From NCBI GenBank assembly GCA_010645155.1, contig CM021317.1, forward strand, positions 2,639,415 through 2,703,414: 64,000 nucleotides of DNA, given 5' to 3'. The translations under genes and the position numbers were made by a program. The stretch comes from Tigriopus japonicus. Its lineage: Eukaryota > Arthropoda > Copepoda > Harpacticoida > Harpacticidae. The notes beneath the pieces are model-generated. The model saw only the letters and a list, made by a program, of their open reading frames with translations. It ran no database searches and had not been told where the DNA came from. This document shows, in pieces, positions 22,856 to 35,382 of this stretch. Within the stretch, counting starts at the first letter, position 1. Each line of letters begins with the position of its first letter.

Positions 22856-24640
22856 GATGGACACCCGGGAATAATGGTAGGGGATAAATCAGCTAGAAAT
22901 GGGTGGTGTAGGAAGGCGTTTCCGAGATGTACCACCCTGATTGAGGTGTGCTCTGGGAAGAGGTAAGAAGAGAAGGAGGAGGCAAGCGAGGAGTGAGTAT
23001 GTGTGCTTTCCTTGATAAAGGGCTTTGCATGCTTCGGCAAACCGTACGGTGTACAATCAGGTTGTCCAAAACAAGAGGCACAAAGCCTGAACAACACGTG
23101 GAGAAAACATCAAAACGTGACTCCTATGGATTGATAGGCGTAAATGGGCTGGGTGATTGAAGATAAAGGTGGGTTTGGGGTGTTTTTTAGAAGGCTGGTA
23201 TGTCTAGCAAAACGGTTAAGAGTTAGAGTGATAAGTGGAAGAGGCAAAACGAGCTACCCTGGCCAGATGAGATGAAGCTGATGTCGCTTTGGCCAAGAAT
23301 GGAGTGACTAAATTGTCATGAAGTGGATAAGGTGGATTAGAGCGATTGACGTGGTTAATTTTTAATGATAATTTCGATTGAAGATGAAGTGTTTTTTATC
23401 AAATATAATAATTGGAAGCGGTTGCTTTGGGTGCTCGTCACTCGTGTTTTCGAATTTTTCTCTATAATAAATCCGTTTCTCAAAGAAAATTAACATCAAG
23501 CCAACAATCAACACTCGCCAACTAGGGCTTTTTTGATGACTCGTGAGTCAAGAGTCGTTTTCCCGATTTACAAATGGCTCGGACTCGAGTCATACGATTA
23601 TTTTAGTTCAAAAGCTAGTCTCACAATGACTCTTGAGTCCTTTTGAGAAAAAAATGAGTCTCCCACTACAGATATTTTCTTCCAAACTACAAAATTATTG
23701 ACTACATACAATAAAAGTAAATAATTTCGTTTTGAATTGTGAGTCCAAAAAATTGGCCCAATGTGTACTTCTTGCCAAACTTAAATATTCAAACACTAGT
23801 CTACAATCACAAAAATGTATTGTGCTCATTTTTTCAATAATCTGCCTACAAATTCGAACAAATCATTTCTCAATCAAAGAAAATTTTTCCGTCTAAAAAA
23901 AAGTGGCCTGATAAAAAAAGAAAGTTCTAACGAAAGGGGGAAAAGTAGCCACTTATCAAGTTTGCAGTCATCCATGATCATTCGTGAAAGTGAGCAGTCG
24001 TTTCTTTTGAATCCCTTTTTTAACTGCTTCAAAATATACAATTAAAATCATTACATGGCATCCAAAGCGCAACTTGCTTTAGCATAAAAACGAAGGTTGC
24101 AAGATCAAGTTATGAGGCTAAATATTAATTCTGATTTCATTTCCAATACCCAATGTAAGCGTAATTTCCCCCAAAAGCAAGCCTTCTGACAGGATGGAAG
24201 AAGTAAAAGCAGTATGGTTGTGACAAAGTACGCAGGGTCTAAAAATAGAACCTGTTGGAACTCTGAGACGCAAAAGGAATGTGAATACTTCATCACAAAA
24301 GCACCAAAATAGCCCAAGATTGGTCGTCAAAGCAAGGAGAAGAGGTTGCTGCAAGTGAGGATCTCCCAATCAGTGAATCGTCCTATTGAACAAATTATCT
24401 ATATAAATATTGTCTTTTGAACATTGTGGTAGGAAAGATAAAAAGTGCCGTACACTTATCCTCTGATGAACTTGAAATGCTGTTTTATGCAATATTGTAT
24501 GTTCTGATCATCTCAAAAGTGTTACATCAACAAAAATATTCATGTGATTTATTTTTTCCATTGTTGGCCCTAGAGTCTCTAGTTGGCCCTAACATCGAGC
24601 TGAAGGAGTTAAGATTAGAACAGAATCATTTTATTCAGCC
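22856..24640. other. Shared upstream region of two divergent genes
   Basis: Lies between the start of NMT (minus) and the MFSD4-like transporter (plus), so it should hold both promoters. No TATA box or CpG-rich tract is obvious. Around 23538-23665 the motif gactc(g/t)tgagtc or its variants recurs three to four times, possibly part of a degraded inverted repeat. Frames here have no conserved features. Confidence 0.4.
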
Positions 24641-26210
24641 ATGTCTATGAGGAGAGTGCTCAAAACTCTGGGCCTTTGTTCCACCTATTTGACGATGGTA
24701 AGAAAGACATGAAAGCAAGACTTGTCAAAACAAATGCAAGGTTGGGTGATTTTAGGGTTGTTTGGACGCCGTTCGAGGACCGACTCTTTTGGACTTGAAG
24801 GACAAGCTTGGTGTTACTTTAGAAGAAATCACATGGATCCTTCCAGCATTTTCAATTGGTTCCATTCTTGGGAGCTTAATAGGTACTAACAATTAGCTAA
24901 ACACCCTATCAACAAAATCTTCATTTCAAAGATATTAAATTTGTCAGCTTCTGGCAATTAATAACAATCTGAAATATTCAAATCCTTTGAAGATATAAGT
25001 GACTGCAAATTTTCTTTTTACTTTAATTAAAGAAATATTATTTTTTGATTAGTCTAAATATACTTCCATTCGACACTGTTAACACTTAATTTTAAGCCGG
25101 AATCATCCTTGACCAATGTGAATCCAAGAGCTTCCTGTTAATCAGTGGAAATCAGTTAATCATGGCTATAACAGCTGCTGCATTGCCATTGTGTCCAAGT
25201 TTGTGGTCAATGTGTGTGGTAGCTGGAATTCAAGGAGCAACTTTGGGTGCTTTGGATGCAGGTATGAAATTACCAAAACAAATTTGAAATAGTTCCTTTT
25301 ATTAAATTCTTCAATTCCAGTCGGTACAATTCTCTGTTTGAGCATCTGGAGCAAGTCCCAATACAAGAGTGACCCATTTGTACACGGCCTACACTTCAGC
25401 TTTGCTCTGGGTGCCTTGATTTCACCGCTCATTGCAGCCCAATTTTTGGTGCAAAGACAAGTAGATATGGTAGTGGAACATTATAATGGTCGTGTGGACA
25501 TACCATATTTCATTGTGTCAGGTCTTTGCCTTCTCTCTTCCTCTATAATTGGGATGTTCCATTTTGGTAGTCAAGAATCAAATTTAGAGACGAAATCACC
25601 TAGCGGAAACAATGAAAAGATATCACGCACCCTTGGACATCAAAACTTGCGCACCTTCTCGATATTAACGAGTCTGAGTCTTTTTTTCTTTGTCTATGTG
25701 GGACTTGAAGTTGGGTACGGATCCTTTGTGTCAACTTTTGGCGTGTTGTCATCAAGTCTAAGCCTTTCACGATCTCAATCAGCTCTAATTTCAACCAGTT
25801 TTTGGAGTGGAATTGCAACAATGAGATTTATAGCGTGTTTTATAACTCTCAGGGTTCCCCCATTGGGATTGATGACTCTAAATTTTATCCTCACCACTGC
25901 ATCAAGTGCTATGTTATTGATTTGGGGACAAGCTAGTGTCCTTTGGTTGGCATGGCTATCAGCCATTCTTGGTTTGGGTCTTGCGACCGTATTTGCCACA
26001 ACATTCACGTGGTTGGAAAAATTCATGGTGATCACAAATCGCATGGGAGCTTTATTCTCCATCGCAGGATCAATCGGAGCTGACGTGTTTCCTTTAATAT
26101 TAGGCCAAATTATTGCAAAGGATCCAATTTATTTTCAAATCATCATATTTGGATCAATAACCGCTTGCATTTTGCTGTTTTCTCTAGCATATTATTTAGC
26201 AAAGCGTTAA
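24641..26210 (+). CDS. MFSD4/NaGLT1-like major facilitator transporter
   Basis: Membrane transporter of the major facilitator superfamily; the nearest family I can name is MFSD4/sodium-dependent glucose transporter 1, whose members move sugars or sugar-like solutes. Exons 24641-24697, 24756-24882, 25097-25261 and 25321-26210 join in phase to give 412 residues, a usual length for a 12-helix protein of this group. Helix 1 begins LCSTYLTMGCLDAVRGPTLL, where GPTLLDL matches the family's first loop; helix 2 is ITWILPAFSIGSILGSLI. Further hydrophobic segments include LHFSFALGALISPLIAAQF and, in the second half, FFVYVGLEVGYGSFVSTFGV. A polar loop of about 40 residues (SQESNLETKSP...) separates the two six-helix bundles. 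Its stop lies 101 bp from the oppositely oriented transporter's stop. The substrate is not predictable. Confidence 0.82.
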
Positions 26211-26311
26211 ATAGAAAAATTATGCTCTGTATTTTCTTTTCCTTTATCACATATTGACTTCATTACATATTCTTAGCGTTGCAAACGAGTTCGAAAGAGA
26301 TTTGTCAATAA

Positions 26312-29300
26312 TCATGAAGGCTCCACTGGTTCCACCTCCGTGGGGATCATGGTGAACTTTGAACCCATTTTGACCGCATGCTGGCTGTCAATGGGAGCGG
26401 GTGGCAATTTGCTAAAACGCCTACTTCGATCATTGGACTTCACTTCCAAATTTGTCTCTGACACTACTTGAGTTTCGGTGGGAATCGTGACAAAGCTTCC
26501 GATTCGCTTGGCCAAAGGACTGTCCTTGGGAGCGGGTGCAATTTTACTGAACCGTCGGCTTTTTTCCTCATCAGCCTTTGCGTCCAACTTTGCCTTGGAC
26601 AAATGGGCTTCAGTTGGAATAGTGGTAAAATTGCCAATGGTTTTAGCCAAAGGACTATCTTTGGGAGCTGGAGCAATTTTACTGAATCGACGACTTTTGT
26701 CATCAGCCTCGACTTCCAACTTAGAATCGGGGAGTTGAGCTTCTACAGGGATGGCTACAAAACTGCCAATGTGTTTGGCCAATGGGCTATCTTTTGGAGC
26801 AGGGCCGATTTGGCTGAATTTTTTGCTCGGAGCTTTAGGCACAATATTAGGGGACCTTGACGGAGTCGAAGTTTCCGTAATATCTGATAGTTGTCTTCGG
26901 CTATCTTGCCCTTCCTCATCTTCGTCCTCATCCTCCTCAGGAATATGACCCAATGAACTGGCCTTGGAATCGGTACTAACTTGTCGATCCATTGGGAGCT
27001 TCTTTGGATTGACGATTCCAATTGGTGTTTCAATGACAATAGCTGGGACAGTCTCATTTTGATTGTCATTGGTGCTGATGGGAATATTTTCTAGGGGTTC
27101 GTTAACTTTGTCTTCAGCAGCTTTCGATACTCCATCTGTGGAGTCACTTGCTTTGCTTTGCAACGGAGGAGATATGTCAGATGAAGGGTTCACCACGTCT
27201 TCGGCTGCTTTTCTAGGCACATACGGCGTGGCAGGATGGACCGTTATATCAGGAACAATAAAGTTGTGGTTCAGTTGCTTTGGAACCTTCAACTGTCCGT
27301 CGGAATCGTGTGAATGGTGATGATGAAGTTCCATCTCATGGGACGCTACTTCTGTCTTCTTTCGCAATTCGGCTCTCTTGATCCATTTATACCAAGGTTT
27401 TTCGTTTTCATACAATACTTCAATATCTTCAATCGACTCGGGCAAAGGCATGCCCAATGTTTCTGGAAGGAAAATGGCCAAGATCCCGCCAATAAGAGAT
27501 GCTCCTCCCATCACAACCAGTGGAATCCAAACAGGGGACAATCCAGCCAACAAAGGAGCTATGATGCTTCCAATTCGAGCTACCATTGATGATGCTCCAA
27601 CGGCGCTGTTACGAATGATGGTCGGATAAAGTTCAGCCGTGTATAAGTAGACGATGGAAAATGAGGCTGATGCTCCAAACTTGCCTAAAAGGGTTAAAGA
27701 GGGGAATGATATGCTCATTCAAAGCTATTTTTAAAGAAAGAATGAAAAGTTGTTACTCGAAACTTTTGAAACAGTTTCTATTTTGGTGTTCTATTTTTTC
27801 ACGTTTCTTTCAGACTAAGAAAAAGTAAATTGTCATAATTGGTATTTAATTCAAAACAAAGCCAACATTTTTTTTTGCAAAGTAAAGAGCAATTCGATTT
27901 TTCATGAAAAAAGTGACAATTGGTACGAAAATCGTGTTTTTTGCCTATTTCGAAGCAAATCAGAAGATTTGGTCATATTATAAGCTTTTTTTGGGTGTTA
28001 TTATACCCTTTTTTGCCCTCTTTATAGTTATGACGCAATGAATTTTACAAGCTTACCTATCAGGGTCAAGGTCGTGATCAACCAGTTTATCTTGACAAAT
28101 CCAGCGGCAATGCAAGTGACACCGGCCAAGATCTGACAAAAAATCAAGGTTGTTTTTCGACCAAAGCCATCCATGACAATTATCACAAAAATGTAAGAAG
28201 GGATTTCGATCAAAGCGGAGAGAACAAAATTAACGTAGATGTCGCCACCCAAATTCACCGAATTCAACGATAATCCATAAAATGCCATTGTGGCCACGAT
28301 CCAATTGATGAACATGATCAAAGTCACTTTGGTGACGATCCAACTAACAAAACAAGAAAAGTGTGTCAAAATTGAGTTTAGTTTTTTTATATTAAGTGCC
28401 AAAAAATACTCTCTATAAAGTTACGCCGGGCCGGAAGACTTTCAGTTTAAAACTATAAGTAATTGTTACCCGGAAAATAAAGACCAGACTCCCAATTTCT
28501 CCTCAACGTGGTCATGCTCCAAAATCAACAAGTCTCCAATGGGAATCGTCTTTCTGTTCATTCTCGCCGCTTTCATCAAAATTGTACGAGCCTTCTCCAT
28601 TTTCCCTTTAGAAATAAGCCATCGTGGAGACTCGGGCATAACAATCCACAAACCGGCCAATAAAAATACCAGAATAGCCAAAGTCATCTGCAAAGTCCGC
28701 CAATCTTGCATAAGGTATGCCATGAGACCCACAAACATCTCACCCAAAGCATATGGGATCTGAAAAAGAACACTAGTGAAAATTTCCACAATTATTCGTC
28801 CAAGATAGAGACTTTACATTGAGCAAGATTCCTAGGGGCATCCGGTATTCAGGAGCAGTAATTTCAACGACATAAGTACTGGCAGGAATGAATAAGCCCT
28901 TGGAGAAAGCACCGGAGAACATTCGAATGAAAAAGTAGAGCCAGTATGAGGTGACAAATGATCCACCCAAGTGGAGCCCGGCAGTGGCTACGATGAAAAG
29001 CATCATGGTGGGAATTCGACCCAACAAATCACCCACCAAACCAGCTACGAACGAACCAAACAGCTGTCCAAACATGTAACTCATGCCCAAAAATGTGGCT
29101 TTGGAAATGAGGGGATCCAAAGGCCAACTTGGATCAAGTTTGGAACAAGGAGGAAGGTCAAGTTCCATTACTAGCGAATTCCCGTAATCTGCTTGCTCGT
29201 AAATATGATCCAAACACGTGTCTATAAATATTATTGTGTCCTTGCATATCGATTTTTTTCCAGAAAGCATTGCCATACAAGAGTTAAGGGACAAATTTAC

Positions 29301-30225
29301 AATGACAAGAAAGTTGGGGATCCATTAAAACAGCAACACCGTTCTTTATCAATGGACCAATTTGTTTTATAGTTTGCATTTTTTGCAATATATTTTTTGC
29401 ATAGATCTATGCAGTAAACTGTTGCTATTTTGCCATTTAGTTGATTAAATGACATGATCTAGAGATCAGATATGGAAACTGATCTACTTGCTTTTAACAA
29501 GGCAGAGTTCATTTAGTAAGCAGAAAATATGAATGGAAAAGCTTTCACGGTTCTTTGTTCAATGATCCTCATTCAATAATTTTTTTCCATGTAACAGCAA
29601 CAAAGATAAATTGAATGGTTCCCATTCTCCTAATTGCAACACATAAACTCATATTTTTGGTTGACTGTTAACGTGCTTTTTGATCTATTTTTGGGAAAGT
29701 TACTCAAAATCCAATAAAGTTCCATCAACGTATAAAAGTACATTAGCTGTCATGCACAGCCTTTAAAAGCCCCCCTGATGTGAAGATGTAGCTACGTGCT
29801 GTAGAGTGCAAATATAAAGATAAAATTGATATGCAAGGAATGACTTCAGTGTTACATGTCTCAGAATTGTCAAACATGGCTGGAGAGCACCAATTGCCTC
29901 CATCGTCCAAACCAGAAGATGTTGTGGAAATGCCTTTATGCACGAAAGCTTCGCAACTCCTTTCCTCGTCTTCAGCACTACCGACTGCAATAGTGTGGTC
30001 GTCCCAAAAGGGTATCGAGAAATTCAGGAATTCAGGCCCTCTGTAGGGTCCAACATCGTCACATTCCGGAATTTGGCAACGATAAGCCGGTGTGAAGAGC
30101 ACGAATGTCTGGGTCATTGTGACCATTGCATTGCCAAAGGCCACGAGACACGCACAAAAGAAGATGAACTTTTGCCAACGCCCGAAGCTTCCAAGCTTGG
30201 TGATGAGAAATTCGTCGAAATTCAT
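26312..30225 (-). CDS. Organic cation/carnitine transporter-like protein, isoform A
   Basis: SLC22-type plasma-membrane transporter. Exons 29856-30225, 28818-29221, 28470-28759, 28057-28343 and 26312-27684 join in phase for 907 residues; family members are usually about 550. The N-terminus MNFDEFLITKLGSFGRWQ is typical of the family, followed by a first helix and a large Cys-containing extracellular loop (to about residue 165). Motifs: GDLLGRIPT after helix 2, the SLC22 signature PESPRWLISKGK, MDGFGRKTT after helix 8, and YTAELYPTIIRNSAVG near helix 11. Helix 12 ends near residue 525, after which comes an unusual cytoplasmic tail of about 380 residues with His-rich, acidic (EEDEDEDEE) and repeated segments. 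The last three exons may also serve the second N-terminal module at 31257-35382. Confidence 0.9.
26339..26824 (-). repeat. Coding tandem repeat in the transporter tail
   Basis: Four copies of a 44-45-residue unit at isoform A residues 738-781, 782-826, 827-871 and 872-899 (the last partial). The consensus core is RRFSKIAPAPKDSPLAK, then IGSFxTIPTE and an acidic linker. RRFS in copies 2-4 (KKFS in copy 1) fits the basophilic kinase pattern R-R-x-S of PKA-type sites; KDSP fits proline-directed kinases. Confidence 0.85.
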
Positions 30226-31256
30226 GGCACTTGTGTCATCACTGAGTAACGATTTAAGACGAAGAGCTTAAGAGCTAGCTCATCATGTTATCTGGTTATT
30301 AAGCATTATCTCAATAATTAGATTCTTTATCATTGATTCGCACAGGAGGCCCCATGCCTTTCTGAGATTTGTTATCACAATTGAAGGAGTTTAAATTGTT
30401 TAATAATTGGTCAAGATTTTGAATACACAACAAAGTAGGTTTGACTGATTGTTTCATAAAAACGTCAATCCGACCAAATAAAGTGTCTTTACTATTGTTA
30501 GGTGTGAAATCAGGGGAGCTTTCTTTATTCGTTATTAGACAAAAAGGTTTTTTTCTATGTTTTAAGAATGGGAGAGTCGATATTGCTCATACCGTTGAAT
30601 GATCGTTTCGAGAAATGACTGTAAAAATTGCAAAATTACAAGAATAATCATTTACTTTCACAAGGTTTTGGTTAAGGATTTCCTCAGCTTTTTTATGTTA
30701 TTGTAACGGAACATTTACCGTAGATAATTCTCTCAACCTTGACATTAACCTTTACAAAAAGAACAAAAAACTTCGAATTCAACCTTTAACAGACCTAAGT
30801 CTGGGAAAAATTGGGAAAGATAAATTAGATTTGTTCAAAGTTCCCTTAAACAATAAAAATGAGAGTAACAGATTCAATGGACAAGAATCACTGAGTTTTC
30901 TGGACTACAAGAAGGAATATTCTATATTCAATATAGAATGAATAGAGCTTTCCCTCATCTGGTAATCTTTGCCCCAAGAGAACGAACTCATTCATTTTAT
31001 GCTTTATTTAACTCAGAGCTTTGAGAAGGCCCAACTTTTCTATGTAACATATGATTGAGCTGAAAATTAAAATGAGAAACTTTCCTAACACAACAAAGTC
31101 CCATGAAGAAGTCGATTGATTTATTCATTGACTCTCAGTTGTCCAGAAAATTCAAGAGTTCTTCAAGCTCTTGATTATCAACTCATCTTTTCCTAATTGT
31201 TTCAGCATCAAACAAAAATGGTTCACCAATAAATAACCAATGATTCAACGACTTAC
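30226..31256. other. Spacer between the two transporter N-terminal modules
   Basis: No exon-like frame on either strand, in particular nothing resembling the missing C-terminal half of the upstream module. Around 30930-31060 there is a degraded copy of a dispersed repeat (gaatgaatagagc, actcattcattttatgc, ttgagaaggcccaac) also seen in the PDXDC1-like intron and near 36100. Should include the promoter of isoform A. Confidence 0.5.
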
Positions 31257-34200
31257 CTGAATTAACACTCCAAAAAAGGCTCGATATTCTTTGCCAGTGT
31301 TCTCAATCGCGAACATAAATGGCAACATGAAAAGTCCTTTGGCACCAATGCCGGTGAAGAAACGAACCACAAGCAAAGACCAATACGAGTCCATAAATGA
31401 TCCAATCAAACACGTTGATGAGGACCAAATGATGGCTAGAATCAAGGCTTTCTTTCTTCCAAACTGGTCTGATATTATACCAAGAAAGATACTGCCAAAT
31501 AAAAGCCCGAGCATGTAAGTCATTCCAATGAAACTGGCTTTGGATATCCATGACTAGAACAAAAGAGCAGAATCTTTTTTTCTGGAACATCAATCGTGAA
31601 CCCAAAATCATGAGTAAAGGACTAACTTCGATGATCCAATTGTCTAGATCGTCTTGACAAGGAGCAAGATCTGCCTCCATGGCAAAAGAGTGTCGATATT
31701 CTGATTCGTCATAAACGTGGTCATGGCACGTCATCAATGTGGTTTGATCAAAGTTGTCACTAGAACACAGATCTTTGAGGCTAAATTTATCGGTCAGATT
31801 TTCTGGTGGACCAACATATCGGAACATGTGACACGAATCCTGAGGCGGAATGGCGAAGGAGAAATTGGCCACACTGGAGTAATGATGATGGTCTATGTCA
31901 CAAATAGGTACAAAACACCTGGAAAAGCAACAATGAGTGAGGGTAAAGAATCATTTCTGGTACATTGCAAGCCGCTTGTATGACTTTTGGACTTTTGGTT
32001 CGGGCTAACCAAAGTAAGAATAAAAGAGGTGAGAACAAAATGCTTTAAATTGATAAAGTATGTCGCTGACATGCTTCAACCATGTCGAATGGATGATTCA
32101 ATCTGTTTGTTTTAAAACAGACTTACTCATACATACAGCTAAAGCCATCAATCATCACTAGGCCTGGTAATATAATGCAAAAAAGTTCGAAAAATAGTGT
32201 TGAGAAAATCGAGCATATCTCACCAGAAAAAAACCTTCCTTCTTGCCAAAAGTCAGTCGTTTACTGATGATGCTTTAAACTTATATCCTTGCACTCGGAC
32301 TAACTTCCTTAATTAAGGTATCTTTTTCCAAAATATGTGTCAGATTTTTTTAAAATATGAGCAAAAGGTTTTTCTTGTTTTCTACTCAATTTCATCATGA
32401 AAAGTGTTTTCAAAACATTTTGTGATCCTTAAAAACTTTAAAAATTGTTTTCTGTTCAATGGTCCTAAATGAATTTAACCTCAATAACCTCTCATAATAC
32501 AAATCAATGCAAGTAAGGGCATAGAATACAGAAAAAAGTTTATTGGTATCAAATTTCTAAGCCTTTTCATCTCTATAGGGACACAATGTGACGAAGCAGT
32601 ATTGCTAATTTTTAATTAGCGATGATTAGGTGTGCCATCTATATTGTATTTTTTAGTTTTTCAGTTAAAAAAGTGTACTACATCCTGAGTTGCACACACC
32701 ATGTAGACATAAATTCTAGGTTATTTAACGTCAACATTACTCCTGTATATTCTATTAAGGGCTTTGTAAATGCGCAAATGTGTTGGGTTGGATATGAATG
32801 TTGAATGTTGGGTAAATATTCTCGAGGAATCGCTCTTTAGTGCAAGTTTTCCTTTGAATCAAATGGTAAAAAGGCTTTAACTTTGCTAGAGAATTAGGAG
32901 TTGATTTGGATACTGAATTCCTAATCCGAAGGACATTCATAAACAGCTATGAAGCCTGAGAAAGGTACAAAATGAAGATTCAATAATTAGCAAAATAATT
33001 TGTAATCGAAGCCCTCTAATCAAAAAGTAATCTAAGTAAGAACTAGAGCGAGGATAAAAAAGTTTTTTTCCTGCAGAGCAGAAATTCTTGACGTTTTACG
33101 ATGTAGGTCTATAACGATCATGAAAACACCCCTGCATCAGACAGTTTACGCAAGTACCTATAATATGACCTGTAGCCCAGACCGAACTTTCTAGTATCTC
33201 CCAATTAAAAAGCCATCTCGATCATTTCTTCATTGTTTCTGTTAAACATATTGTGCACGAATGCTCATAGTATTTTAGTACGTATTAAGTTCAACATTGG
33301 CACAGGATGTTCAAACAGAGGTTAGTAAACTAAAGAAAAAGAGAGTAAGCCGACAAATCCAACATATTTTTTATTCCAAGTCCAACTAAACTATCATTTC
33401 CGTTTTAAATTTGCACGAACATTCAAAATTGCAGGAAAGATCCCGCAACAGTTATTGATTTTGTGAGGAGAAGTAACAAACCAACTCATCATATCATCGA
33501 TTAAAGCTTAAAAATAATCTGACCTGCATTTTCTTTTTTGATTTTGCATACATGGATTTCGATTTGATGGTTCAAACTCCTTAAATCATCTGAACAGTAA
33601 GCTCAATTTTTATTTAGGATTGACACTAAGTGCTTGTAAACAAACGCATCAGAACCAGGGTGGGCATTTGATTTTTGGACATTTTGTCCACCCCTGTCCA
33701 AAAGGTGTCCAAAAGTGTCCAAAAATAAGGCTGTCCAAAAATAGGAGTGTCCAAAAGTGTCCAAAAATAGTAATTCGAAAAATAATGGTTAAAAACATTT
33801 TTAGAATAACATTCTACAAATTTTCTCTCCAAAATAAACGTCACTTGACGAAATCTAAGCAAGAATAAGTCAATTCAGCATAAGAAACTTACACTTAATA
33901 CATTAAATGAGCCAATAACTTGAAGGCCAAACTGGACATTTGAACTTTCCACTCTTTTCATTTGACCACCGAGCATCGTCCAAAATGTGGGAAAGAATGA
34001 TCGACTAAAGGAATGAACGAACAAACGAATGTGAGACTGGGACTACTAATAACACGCTCACACCACACTTCATGTTAAACATAGTATGCGAGTACATTTT
34101 AAAGCTAATTGTGTCTTGATTTGTGACAAGAGAAGGTTACTTAGTATTTTGATTTATATTCCAAAGTTTATCATTGTTGCAAGTGTTTCCCATCCAAGAG

Positions 34201-35382
34201 GCAAGAAGTCTTTTGACCTGACTGTCCAAAAAATGTTAACTATAATAAAGCACACTCAAACTGATATCAGATTGCAATGTGGGTATTATAATGCTTTTGC
34301 CAAAGAATTAAAGCAGTGTTGTTTTACTATTAAAAAAGACAAGACTCTTGTTTACAGATGAGGAAATAAAATGTATATCTTGAAACATTTTGAACAGTTA
34401 CACACATTTTACCATATTGTATAAACAAAACATTTATTTTTTTTAACAAGTTATTAACAAGTTATCATGGCAAAGTTTATTTCTCCAAATAATGTTCCCA
34501 TTAATAGAACTATTTTTGTTTAAGTACACAACCATGCATTCTTTAGAATTCAATTACTTATGTAGTGTAACTGGTTTTTCGTCTGATTTGTACAACTTTC
34601 TTATACGTTTGTTGGACTTTTGGACACTTATGGACATCTTTTGGGGATTTTTGGACACCCTCTGGGGATTTTTGGACACCTTCTGGGGATTTTTGGACAC
34701 TTTTGGACACTTTTGGACACTTTTGGACACTTTTGGACACTTTTGGACACTTTTGGACACTAGGGTGTCCAAAATGCTCTCGATGTCGAAAAATGCCCAC
34801 CCTGATCAGAACTCATTAGGAATATTCTAAAACAGTGTTTCTAATCAAATGATTGAAATGATGCAACAACTAGAGCCATAATAATAACAGAGTACGCATA
34901 TGACATTTTTGATCCTTGTCTCTGTACTTGTCTGAATGAGGAAAGTACCCAAAATTTGGAAACACAAACCTTGAAGACAAAAGATTTCCACGAAAACAAA
35001 GACAAGACTTGAAAAGTGATAAAGTTTATAGCGCTCTTTTCATTTCTTCTCCAACCACGTGGAGAAACTTGTTCCTTCGTGGGATCAACCAATCTCATGC
35101 ACGTTCTCTTAACATTATAGCGGCCCTCCCGTAATTCTTTTTTGAAAGACGATGGATATAATTAAGTGTGTCAAAACTTCATATCTTGACTTTCAGAATC
35201 CACATTGACACATTTTTAAAATGTTAACTGTCTTACCTATAATCCTTAGGTACAAAAGCCACGAATGTGTACATAAGTGTGACCCACGCTTCAGCAGCAG
35301 CCACTAAACTCATTATCGCAAATGTTAAGATCTGCCAAGTACCACATTGGCCAATATGGCCTAGAATCACATCCATGTTCAT
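31257..35382 (-). CDS. Organic cation transporter-like, second N-terminal module (isoform B 5-prime exons)
   Basis: Exons 35237-35382, 31627-31918 and 31257-31553 encode 245 residues homologous to exons 1-2 of the neighbouring transporter: MNMDVILGHIGQCGTWQ, a first helix (FAIMSLVAAAEAWVTLMYTF), a loop with conserved cysteines (CHDHVYDESEYRHSFAMEAD), then SDQFGRKKALI after helix 2 and helices through AFFGVLIQ. It ends at a strong GTAAGT donor in phase 0, at the position where module A also ends in phase 0. No further exons of its own exist before the start of module A. Either it splices to the shared exons from 28759 downward, giving about 894 residues, or it is a partial duplicate that is no longer complete. 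The frame is intact, without stops. An upstream in-frame stretch continues past 35382, but ATG 35382 fits the family N-terminus. Confidence 0.75.
33656..34804 (+). mobile_element. Non-autonomous hAT element with 8-bp target duplication
   Basis: Inverted ends CAGGGTGGGCATTT and AAATGCCCACCCTG, flanked by a perfect 8-bp direct repeat ATCAGAAC at 33648-33655 and 34805-34812. Both subterminal regions carry arrays of tgtccaaaa or its complement ttttggaca, pointing inward. The central 800 bp has no transposase frame. It lies in the first intron of the second transporter module. Confidence 0.88.
34612..34762. repeat. TTTTGGACAC minisatellite inside the hAT element
   Basis: Three 23-bp units (tttttggacaccytctgggga type) are followed by about eight perfect tandem copies of the 10-mer ttttggacac. 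Matching inverted units occur near the left end at 33676-33770. Predicted peptides of the form SVQKCPKV are translations of this array. Confidence 0.85.

Larger units (their letters stand above)
31919..35236 (-). other. First intron of the second transporter module
   Basis: A 3.3-kb intron with GTAAGA donor and ttttccag acceptor. It holds a complete 1.15-kb hAT element (33656-34804); the rest is AT-rich with no supported gene. Confidence 0.7.

Noticed and set aside
23538..23665. Cluster of gactcgtgagtc-type palindromes as a transcription factor site array
   Set aside because: Spacing is irregular and the motif lies in what looks like a decayed repeat; no second boundary found.
34492..34830. 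112-codon plus-strand and 72-80-codon minus-strand frames with repeated FWTLLDT or SVQKCPK
   Set aside because: They translate the ttttggacac minisatellite inside a hAT element.
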